The notes beneath the pieces are model-generated. The model did not search any database. It had not been told where the DNA came from and was given only the letters and a program-made list of their open reading frames with translations. Shown in pieces: positions 44,093 to 50,808 of a stretch of DNA of 50,808 nucleotides. A program made the position numbers and the translations under genes. Numbering within the stretch: position 1 is the first letter of the stretch; each line of letters opens with the position of its first letter. Source of the DNA: Myroides pelagicus (GTDB lineage Bacteria; Bacteroidota; Bacteroidia; Flavobacteriales; Flavobacteriaceae); assembly GCF_009711055.1 (NCBI RefSeq), contig NZ_WMJY01000008.1, positions 64,782-115,589 on the forward strand, read 5' to 3'.

Positions 44093-44100
44093 CAAATATA
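44093..44100 (-). promoter_or_regulatory. -7 box of recR, 5 nt before the start codon
   Basis: TATATTTG on the minus strand, separated from ATG 44087 by TCACC only; no clear -33 element. The mRNA would be leaderless or nearly so. Confidence 0.5.
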
Positions 44101-44216
44101 CGAAAAATGCCTTTGTTAATTGTTTACTCCATTTTTCACCAAATAAACAATCAACATATCATCACATCATACAGAAATAACACTATTGAAAAGAGTTCGT
44201 TCTTTTAAAAAATATT

Positions 44217-44224
44217 TACATTTG
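44217..44224 (+). promoter_or_regulatory. -7 box of the SSS symporter gene
   Basis: TACATTTG, 34 nt before ATG 44259. Confidence 0.45.
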
Positions 44225-44258
44225 ACAATGTAGAGTAAAATAGTTAAAAAACAGAATC

Positions 44259-45764
44259 ATGACTCCGATCACTATCATCAGTATTATTGTAATTTATTTT
44301 GGCGTTCTTATAGCTATATCACAACTAATAGGCAAAAAAGACAGTAGTAATGATGCTTTCTTCAGTGCTAATAAAAATGCTAAATGGTATCTAGTAGCAT
44401 TCGGAATGATTGGAACAGCATTGTCAGGTGTCACCTTCATTTCTGTACCTGGAGAAGTCGGTGCTCCCTCTGGAGAACAATTCAAATATTTTCAATTTGT
44501 GTTAGGAAATGCCGTTGGCTTTTTAATCACTGCAGCAGTTTTGCTCCCTCTATATTACAAATACAACCTGGTGTCTATCTATACCTTCATAGAAAAAAAA
44601 CTGGGACACTATAGCTATAAAACATCTGCCACTATATTCTTAATAAGTCGTACTATAGGATCAGCCTTTCGCTTGTACTTAGTGGTTATCGTATTACAAC
44701 GCTATGTATTCGACCATTATGGCATTCCATTCTTTGCCACAGTACTTATAGCCTTAGGACTAATCTATGCGTATACTTATAAAGGAGGTTTAAAAACAAT
44801 CATTATCACGGATACTCTGCAAACGTTTTTCCTAGTTTCTTCCGTTATTTTCACAATAATATTTATTTGTAAAAGCTTAGATTTAAACGCAATACAAGCT
44901 TTTGAAACTATTAAACAAAGCAATTACTCTAAAGTATTTTTCTTTGAAGACCTCATTGGAAACCGTTATCACTTTATCAAACAATTTGTTGGAGGTATAT
45001 TTGTAACACTAGCTATGGTTGGTTTAGACCAAGATTTAATGCAAAAAAATCTAAGTTGTAAGAATATTAAGGAATCACAGAAAAACATGTATTCTTTTAC
45101 AGCTATATTCGTCTTAATTAATCTATTCTTTTTAGGTGTAGGAGCATTGTTATATATCTATGCTGAGCAAAAGGGAATTAGTGTACCCCTTGACCATATA
45201 ACTGGTAAACCTCGTACCGATTTACTATTTCCAGAAATAGCATTTCATCACTTAAGTATAATACCAGCAATTGTATTCTTACTTGGCTTAACGGCAGCAA
45301 CCTTTGCAACAACCGATTCAGCTTTAACAGCTTTAACCACATCATTCTGTATTGATTTTCTTAATATGGATAAAAAGAAAGACGATAAAGCTAATATTTG
45401 GAAAAGAAAACTAGTACATCTTTCTTTTTCAATACTTATGTTCTTAGTAATTGTCCTTTTTAATGCAATAAATGACGCATCTGTTGTAAGTATGATATTC
45501 AAAATAGCCTCCTATACTTACGGACCATTGTTAGGTCTATTTGCCTTTGCAATACTATTTAAAAACCGAATAGTTAAAGATAAACTAGTACCTTATTTCT
45601 GTATAGCAGCACCTTTTATCACCTTGTGGATTAGCAGCAACTCCACCAAATTATTTGGAGGGTATGTCTTTGACAATGAATTAATCTTAGTCAATGGTAT
45701 AATAACTGTAATTTTATTGTTTATTAGCTCTAAATCAAAACTGATTAGTAGTCAACAAAACTAA
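44259..45764 (+). CDS. Sodium:solute symporter (SSS family)
   Basis: A 501-residue inner-membrane transporter with about 13 transmembrane helices, using the sodium gradient. Family segments include GMIGTALSGVTFISVPGEVG (about 51-70), SRTIGSAFRLYLV, YTYKGGLKTIIITDTLQT and GLTAATFATTDSALTALTTSF, which correspond to the LeuT-fold core and sodium site. The substrate cannot be told; sugars, amino acids, sialic acid or choline are all carried by relatives. Its last 30 bp overlap the converging CoA-binding protein gene. Confidence 0.92.
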   Translation: MTPITIISIIVIYFGVLIAISQLIGKKDSSNDAFFSANKNAKWYLVAFGMIGTALSGVTFISVPGEVGAPSGEQFKYFQFVLGNAVGFLITAAVLLPLYYKYNLVSIYTFIEKKLGHYSYKTSATIFLISRTIGSAFRLYLVVIVLQRYVFDHYGIPFFATVLIALGLIYAYTYKGGLKTIIITDTLQTFFLVSSVIFTIIFICKSLDLNAIQAFETIKQSNYSKVFFFEDLIGNRYHFIKQFVGGIFVTLAMVGLDQDLMQKNLSCKNIKESQKNMYSFTAIFVLINLFFLGVGALLYIYAEQKGISVPLDHITGKPRTDLLFPEIAFHHLSIIPAIVFLLGLTAATFATTDSALTALTTSFCIDFLNMDKKKDDKANIWKRKLVHLSFSILMFLVIVLFNAINDASVVSMIFKIASYTYGPLLGLFAFAILFKNRIVKDKLVPYFCIAAPFITLWISSNSTKLFGGYVFDNELILVNGIITVILLFISSKSKLISSQQN

Positions 45765-46091
45765 GGTACAAGCCTCCTCATACGCAATGTGATTTGCCGT
45801 TAATAACTCGTAAAACTCAGGGTTTTCAGTTCCTGGATTAAAGATTAGGCGTTTAGGTTTTAGTCCAATGATGTAATCGTAGAATTCAACTTGTCGTTTA
45901 GGGTTGACATACATGGTAACAGTATCTATATCTTCATAAGCCTCCTTGGTCGTTCGAATACTAACGTCAGCTACCATTCCTTCTTTTAACCCATAGGTAT
46001 ATACCACATGACCATGAGTACGAAGTAACTCAATAGCTTTATAAGAATAGCGCGCTGAGTTTAATGAAGCGCCAATAACTAATACTTTCAT
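45735..46091 (-). CDS. CoA-binding (YccU-like) Rossmann protein
   Basis: A 118-residue cytoplasmic protein with a CoA-binding-domain Rossmann fold. VIGASLNSARYSYKAIELLRTHGH (about 5-28) is the nucleotide-binding loop, then VSIRTTKEAYEDIDTVTMYVNP and FNPGTENPEFYELL. Small stand-alone proteins like E. coli YccU bind CoA but have no assigned reaction. Its 3' end overlaps the symporter gene tail to tail by 30 bp. Confidence 0.88.
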   Translation of the reverse strand: MKVLVIGASLNSARYSYKAIELLRTHGHVVYTYGLKEGMVADVSIRTTKEAYEDIDTVTMYVNPKRQVEFYDYIIGLKPKRLIFNPGTENPEFYELLTANHIAYEEACTLVLLTTNQF

Positions 46092-46277
46092 AATTTTTAC
46101 AGAATTAACATTAATACTACTAATACCTCTAATATAAACAATTATAACTACAATTTGTAACTAATTAAAAGGAACATTACACACAAATTATACTAATTCT
46201 TTAGTCTTTTTTTACTAAAAATTCGAAAAAAGCGTATAAAGATGACATCTATCATGTTTCTAACTCATAATTCATAC

Positions 46278-46285
46278 TACCTTTA
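46278..46285 (+). promoter_or_regulatory. Possible -7 box of the OmpW-like gene
   Basis: TACCTTTA, one mismatch from consensus, 25 nt before ATG 46311. Confidence 0.35.
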
Positions 46286-46310
46286 CATCAAGAAATTTAA
46301 TAAAAGAATT

Positions 46311-47003
46311 ATGAAAAAATTATTACTATCTTTTTTAGGAGCGGCTTTATTTTTTAGTGGTTCAGCTTTTGCTCAAGACAATGGAAATACTACTAAAGCA
46401 AAAGAAGATTACAAATGGCAAATGCGTCTACGTGGTGTAGGAGTTATTCCTCACAACAGAGCTGACATTGGTATTATCGGTGGTCAAATTGATGTTAATA
46501 ACAACTTCATCCCAGAACTTGACTTCACTTACTTCTTTACAAAAAACATTGCTGCTGAGTTAATTTTAGGTACATCAAGACACACTGTTGGTACTTTAGC
46601 ATCTGACATTACAGCTGTGGGAGGTGGATCATCTGCCAACCTTGATTTAGGAAGTGTATATTTATTACCTCCTACATTAATGTTCCAATACCACTACAAT
46701 GTGACTGATAACTTCAAACCATATGCAGGGGTTGGGGTTAACTACACAATCTTCTACAATGAAAAATCAGGTATTGCTAAAGATATTTCATACGACAATA
46801 AATTCGGGTGGGGATACCAATTTGGATTTGACATTGATATTACAGACAAATTCTTTATCAACGTTGACTTCAAAAAATTATTCTTAGAAACAGATGTAAC
46901 TGTAGATGCATCAAATTTAGCAGGAGGTGCAACATTAGACATCCCTGCGAAAGTTAAAATAGATCCTATGTTAATCGGATTCGGTGTAGGAATGCGTTTT
47001 TAA
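46311..47003 (+). CDS. OmpW-family outer-membrane protein
   Basis: A 230-residue eight-stranded beta-barrel with a signal peptide (MKKLLLSFLGAALFFSGSAFAQ). OmpW traits are WQMRLRGVGVIPHN at the N terminus, ELDFTYFFTKNIAAELILGT, PPTLMFQYHYNVTDNFKPYAGVGVNYT and the terminal strand MLIGFGVGMRF. OmpW forms a small hydrophobic channel; the ligand is unknown. An upstream ATG in frame (46242) would put 23 residues before the signal peptide and is rejected. Confidence 0.92.
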   Translation: MKKLLLSFLGAALFFSGSAFAQDNGNTTKAKEDYKWQMRLRGVGVIPHNRADIGIIGGQIDVNNNFIPELDFTYFFTKNIAAELILGTSRHTVGTLASDITAVGGGSSANLDLGSVYLLPPTLMFQYHYNVTDNFKPYAGVGVNYTIFYNEKSGIAKDISYDNKFGWGYQFGFDIDITDKFFINVDFKKLFLETDVTVDASNLAGGATLDIPAKVKIDPMLIGFGVGMRF

Positions 47004-47027
47004 ATTATTTAATGAGACATTTTTTTT

Positions 47028-47064
47028 ACCACTCTATACATCCATTGTATAGAGTGGTTTTTTT
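47028..47064 (+). terminator. Terminator after the OmpW-like gene
   Basis: ACCACTCTATACA (47028-47040) pairs with TGTATAGAGTGGT around TCCAT and runs into seven T. Confidence 0.85.
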
Positions 47065-47112
47065 ATGCCTTTAATTTTCACGACCTTTGCACCTCAATAA
47101 AGGTATAGGAAA

Positions 47113-48435
47113 ATGAAAAGCACTATAACATTCAAGGATATTAATAAACTGGCTATACCAGCGATTTTTTCGGGAATTTCTGAATCTATCATTTCCTTAA
47201 GTGATATAGCTATTGTAGGAAATATTAAGGAGAACAGTGTAGAAGCATTAGCTGCTGTTGGATTAGTAGGATCTTTCTTATCAGCATTAATATGGGTAGT
47301 TGCACAAACGAAAACATCTATATCAGCAACTGTTTCACAACACCTTGGAGCAAAGCGATTACATGCTATAAAAACATTAATACCACAAGCGATTGTTTTC
47401 AACCTTTCATTAAGTATTCTACTTTTCTTAACAACTACAATATTTGTAAGGGAGATATTTCAAGCATACAATGCAGAAGGTTTAATCCTTCAATACGCTA
47501 AAGACTATTACCTAATCAGAGCCTGGGGATTTCCTTTAACTTTAATCACATTTGCACTTTATGGAGTTTTCAGAGGAATGCAAAATACTGTGTGGGCGAT
47601 GAAATGTAGTTTAACTGGCGCAATACTCAATGTAGGACTTAACTATGCTTTTGTATATGGAATAGAAGGAGTAATACCTGCTATGCACATTCAAGGGGCA
47701 GCATATGCTAGTGTCATTGCTCAAAGTATCATGTTAATTATGGCATTTTACTACTTCTTTACAAAAACCCCTTTCAATCTAAAGCTCCGTAAAAAAATAA
47801 ATCCTTCTTTGAAACCATTGATCATAATGAGTTTTAACTTCATAATACGTACAGCAACACTAAACATAGCGCTCTATCTTGCCAATGCTTATGCTACAGG
47901 ATATGGTAAAAACTTTATAGCTGCTCAAAGTATCTTAATGAACATCTGGCTATTCTTCTCTTTTTTCATTGATGGATATGCAAGTGCAGGAAATGCACTT
48001 TCAGGAAAGCTTTTAGGTGAAAAAAACTATACAGCACTTTGGAAAATGAGTAAAGATATCAGTAAGTATGCAGTGGCGATAGCTGTATTGCTAATAGGTA
48101 TATGCTTATTATTCTATACACAAATAGGACAATTATTCAACCAAGACACGAAAGTAATAGCGGTTTTTACATCAGTTTTCTGGATTGTACTAATAATGCA
48201 ACCTATCAATGCACTTGCCTATATCTATGATGGGATATTTAAGGGCATGGGAGATGCAAAATTTTTGAGAAACAATTTATTGTTCGCAACGTTCTGTGGG
48301 TTTATTCCTACATTACTGATATTTGATTACTTTGATTTCAAATTATACGCTGTTTGGTTAGCTTTTGCGGTATGGATGTGTTGCCGTAGTTTTCCATTAA
48401 TGTATATTTTCAAAAGAAATTATGTCGATAAATAG
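47113..48435 (+). CDS. MATE-family multidrug/metabolite exporter
   Basis: A 440-residue inner-membrane antiporter with about 12 helices in two six-helix halves. MATE signatures include LAIPAIFSGISESIISLSDIAIVGN (about 13-37), FRGMQNTVWAMKCSLTGAILNVGLNYAFVYG, ASAGNALSGKLLGEKN and YIYDGIFKGMGDAKFLRN. It is closest to DinF-type MATE proteins. The substrate is unknown. A terminator lies upstream. Confidence 0.9.
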   Translation: MKSTITFKDINKLAIPAIFSGISESIISLSDIAIVGNIKENSVEALAAVGLVGSFLSALIWVVAQTKTSISATVSQHLGAKRLHAIKTLIPQAIVFNLSLSILLFLTTTIFVREIFQAYNAEGLILQYAKDYYLIRAWGFPLTLITFALYGVFRGMQNTVWAMKCSLTGAILNVGLNYAFVYGIEGVIPAMHIQGAAYASVIAQSIMLIMAFYYFFTKTPFNLKLRKKINPSLKPLIIMSFNFIIRTATLNIALYLANAYATGYGKNFIAAQSILMNIWLFFSFFIDGYASAGNALSGKLLGEKNYTALWKMSKDISKYAVAIAVLLIGICLLFYTQIGQLFNQDTKVIAVFTSVFWIVLIMQPINALAYIYDGIFKGMGDAKFLRNNLLFATFCGFIPTLLIFDYFDFKLYAVWLAFAVWMCCRSFPLMYIFKRNYVDK

Positions 48436-48492
48436 CAAATGCAACAGCATTGCAAAGACAGAGCAACATTATTTAAACTCATTTTAAGATGA

Positions 48493-48500
48493 TACCTTTG
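48493..48500 (+). promoter_or_regulatory. -7 box of the P-type ATPase gene
   Basis: TACCTTTG, 28 nt before ATG 48529. Confidence 0.5.
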
Positions 48501-48528
48501 TATTAAATAAATACAAAATTATCTAACT

Positions 48529-50475
48529 ATGGGACAAGAACATTCAAATCGAAATCACACGCATAATAATGTAAATCAAGAACACAGCCATGATCACGAC
48601 CATAGCCATGGAGGAGAAAACACTAAACTCTTTGTTGGATTTAGCTTAATTATGTTTTTCATAGGTGTGCTCCTAACCAATATACTTAAACTAGATTGGT
48701 TTATCAACAATCAACCATTACGCCTTACGTGGTATATTGTTGCGTACTTACCTGTTGGATTCCCAGTGTTAAAAGAAGCCTTTAAACTAGCAAAAAAAGG
48801 TGATTTTTTTAACGAATTCACACTAATGAGTGTAGCCACAATTGGAGCTTTCTGTATTGGAGAACATGCAGAAGGCGTGGCTGTAATGATATTTTATACC
48901 ATCGGTGAAATTTTTCAAGAATCAGCAGTAAATAAAGCCAAAGGTAATATTAAAGCACTTTTAGATATCAGGCCAAATCAAGCTACAGTCTTACGCGATG
49001 GCAAATATCAAATAATGAGTCCAGAAGAAGTAGGTATTGGAGAAATAATACAAGTAAAAGTTGGAGAAAAAATTCCTTTAGATGGAGAATTACTAACAGA
49101 AAAAGGAAGTTTTAATACATCAGCACTTACAGGTGAAAGTAAACCAAGCACATATACCAAAGGAGAGGTTGTACTAACAGGTATGATAAACTTACAAAAC
49201 GTTATAGAAGTTAAAACAACAAAGCGGTATGAGGATAGCTCTTTAGCTAAAATCTTAGAAATGGTACAAGAAGCAAGTGCAAGAAAAGCTACAACCGAGC
49301 TGTATATTAGAAAATTTGCAAAAATTTACACGCCTATTGTATTCTTTTTAGCTGTTGTACTTACCATACTGCCTTATTTCATTCTTGGTCAAGAATATCA
49401 ATTTACAACTTGGTTAGAACGTGCCTTAGTATTTCTAGTAATTTCTTGTCCTTGTGCTCTAGTGATTTCTGTTCCATTAGGATATTTTGGAGGAATTGGA
49501 GCTGCTTCAAAAAATGGAATACTATTTAAAGGTTCTAATTACCTAGAATTAATGGCAAAACTAGATATTGTCGTTATGGATAAAACTGGTACTTTAACAG
49601 AAGGAATTTTTAAAGTACAAGAAGTAAAGTCAACTATAAATCAAGAGGAATTCACCACTATAGTTGCTGCAATAGAAAAACAATCAACTCACCCTATTGC
49701 AAAAGCAATCGTTGAGGCTTTCCCTACAACAAAAGTAGCATTAAACGTACACGAGATCTCTGGTAAAGGGCTAAGTGGTGTCATTAATGAACAAACAATA
49801 CTAGTTGGTAACACAGCACTGCTAAAACAATTTAATATTAATTATCCTGAAGATATTGATATGATTGTAGAGAGCATAGTAGTAGTTGCTATAGAAAAAA
49901 AATACATAGGATACATCACAATAGCAGACCAAATCAAACCTGATGCTAAACAGGCTATTGCTAAAATGAAAGCAATGGGAATTCAAAAAACAGTAATGTT
50001 AAGTGGAGACAAAAATACAATTACAAAAAAAGTTGCTAAAGAAGTAGACATTGATATAGCGATTGGTGGCCTACTACCTGAAGGAAAAGTAAAAGAACTA
50101 GAAAAACTAAAAGCCGCAAACACAACTAAATCAATTGCTTTCGTAGGAGACGGCATTAATGATGCACCAGTACTAGCACTGAGTGATGTAGGAATTGCTA
50201 TGGGAGGATTAGGAAGTGACGCAGCTATAGAAACAGCAGATGTAGTAATACAAACCGATCAACCAACAAAAATTGCCGTCGCAATGCATATAGGTAGAGA
50301 AACCCGTAAAATCGTAATTCAGAACATATCATTAGCACTAATCGTAAAAATTATAGTACTAATACTTGGAGCAGGTGGAATAGCTACAATGTGGGAAGCT
50401 GTATTTGCCGATGTAGGTGTAGCACTTTTAGCTATACTAAACGCAGTACGAATACAAAAAATGAAATTTCAATGA
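48529..50475 (+). CDS. Heavy-metal P1B-type ATPase with His-rich N terminus
   Basis: A 648-residue ATP-driven metal exporter of the inner membrane. The first 31 residues are His-rich (HSHDHDHSHGG) and replace the usual cysteine HMA domain. Membrane helices flank the actuator motif TGES (about 201-204). Ion-site CPC (SCPCALVIS, about 308) is followed by the phosphorylation site DKTGT (about 351-355), an HP motif (QSTHPIAKAI) and GDGINDAPVLALSDVGIAMG. CPC with a His-rich tail fits Zn(II)/Cd(II)/Co(II) export (ZntA/CadA/CzcP type); copper is less likely but not excluded. No metal-responsive regulator is adjacent. Confidence 0.93.
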   Translation: MGQEHSNRNHTHNNVNQEHSHDHDHSHGGENTKLFVGFSLIMFFIGVLLTNILKLDWFINNQPLRLTWYIVAYLPVGFPVLKEAFKLAKKGDFFNEFTLMSVATIGAFCIGEHAEGVAVMIFYTIGEIFQESAVNKAKGNIKALLDIRPNQATVLRDGKYQIMSPEEVGIGEIIQVKVGEKIPLDGELLTEKGSFNTSALTGESKPSTYTKGEVVLTGMINLQNVIEVKTTKRYEDSSLAKILEMVQEASARKATTELYIRKFAKIYTPIVFFLAVVLTILPYFILGQEYQFTTWLERALVFLVISCPCALVISVPLGYFGGIGAASKNGILFKGSNYLELMAKLDIVVMDKTGTLTEGIFKVQEVKSTINQEEFTTIVAAIEKQSTHPIAKAIVEAFPTTKVALNVHEISGKGLSGVINEQTILVGNTALLKQFNINYPEDIDMIVESIVVVAIEKKYIGYITIADQIKPDAKQAIAKMKAMGIQKTVMLSGDKNTITKKVAKEVDIDIAIGGLLPEGKVKELEKLKAANTTKSIAFVGDGINDAPVLALSDVGIAMGGLGSDAAIETADVVIQTDQPTKIAVAMHIGRETRKIVIQNISLALIVKIIVLILGAGGIATMWEAVFADVGVALLAILNAVRIQKMKFQ

Positions 50476-50483
50476 TACAAATT

Positions 50484-50512
50484 AAAAGGTCTTAGCTAAA
50501 CTAAGACCTTTT
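50484..50512 (+). terminator. Terminator after the P-type ATPase gene
   Basis: AAAAGGTCTTAG (50484-50495) pairs perfectly with CTAAGACCTTTT (50501-50512). Confidence 0.85.
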
Positions 50513-50808
50513 CTATTTTCTCTAAATAATGTATACAACACTTTATGACCTATTGCAATACAATTACGGAAAAGTTTACAAACTCAAACTTAAATGGACA
50601 TCATCACATAAAGAATCAGATGACACCCTAGTTAATAAACAAAACTAACCTCCGGCTTAATCAATGTACTATTTCTCTTATAGATAATTAAATTAAGATC
50701 TAATCAATTATACAACTTTCACTTCATCAACCAATCCTATGCTATTTAAAACTAGTCAAATATTAACATTAAATAATCATTATTACTAACACATAATTAA
50801 TCCTAAAA
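50513..50808. other. AT-rich end of window with no recognised feature
   Basis: About 300 bp past the ATPase terminator. I see no coding frame, RNA gene or repeat that I can support. Confidence 0.5.

Noticed and set aside
1..50808. CRISPR array, prophage, integrative element or insertion sequence
   Set aside because: No spacer-repeat array, no transposase, integrase or phage gene, and no flanking direct repeats were found.

Overview
The window is chromosomal DNA from an AT-rich member of the Bacteroidota, most likely the family Flavobacteriaceae. A Myroides- or Flavobacterium-like genus is plausible but cannot be fixed from sequence alone. Evidence: promoter -7 boxes of the TAnnTTTG type in front of many genes; a Rho factor with a long Asn/Gln-rich insert; Bacteroidota-typical families (DUF4293, DUF2911, peptidase M64, phosphate-selective-porin-like protein, heterodimeric methylmalonyl-CoA mutase); and conserved neighbourhoods such as PASTA protein-rluD and udk-divIC-mutA-mutB. 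No phage, transposase, integrase or CRISPR array was seen. The content is mostly housekeeping.

Layout. 1-9.4 kb: tRNA-Arg(ACG), a small membrane protein, rho, a DUF4293 protein, a YfcE-like phosphoesterase, a secreted M64 peptidase, lpdA, and a truA/ABC-exporter pair. 9.6-18.96 kb: a small membrane protein, an NADP-dependent reductase divergent from an HxlR regulator, purB, a DUF2911 protein, tilS-dsbD (overlapping), and a PASTA protein followed by rluD. 19-25.7 kb: ddl-coaD, a NUDIX hydrolase head-to-head with pyrE, an SRPBCC protein, a lipoprotein, a broken secreted-protein gene, and prmA/clpS. 25.8-31.8 kb: a porin, a lipoprotein, a small protein, the lysC-lysA operon behind a probable attenuator, and a siderophore-interacting protein. 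31.8-40.2 kb: a long non-coding stretch, udk-divIC-mutA-mutB, a membrane protein, a DEAD-box helicase and a SanA-like protein. 40.2-50.8 kb: feoAB, a second long non-coding stretch, recR, an SSS symporter, a CoA-binding protein, an OmpW-like protein, a MATE exporter and a His-rich metal P-type ATPase.

How the genes work together. lysC and lysA are the first and last steps of lysine/diaminopimelate synthesis; ddl adds the D-Ala-D-Ala of the same cell wall. feoAB imports Fe(II), the siderophore-interacting protein probably releases iron from chelates, and the P-ATPase probably exports divalent metal. mutAB interconverts methylmalonyl-CoA and succinyl-CoA. rho, the helicase, tilS, truA, rluD, prmA and the tRNA serve RNA and translation.

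The most interesting signals lie outside the genes. (1) A complete transcription-attenuation layout precedes lysC: promoter, an 18-codon leader peptide with Ile-Ile-Ser-Ile-Ile-Lys-Lys-Gly-Lys-Lys, and a strong terminator whose loop can pair with the peptide's stop-codon region. (2) A roughly 100-bp dispersed repeat with an imperfect-hairpin architecture occurs three times, each time between genes. (3) A secreted-protein gene carries both a frameshift and an in-frame TAG. (4) The tRNA-Arg appears to have swapped the near-universal 19:56 G-C pair for A-U. (5) A 14-bp palindrome sits exactly in the feoAB promoter spacer. (6) pyrE and recR have -7 boxes so close to ATG that their mRNAs should be leaderless.
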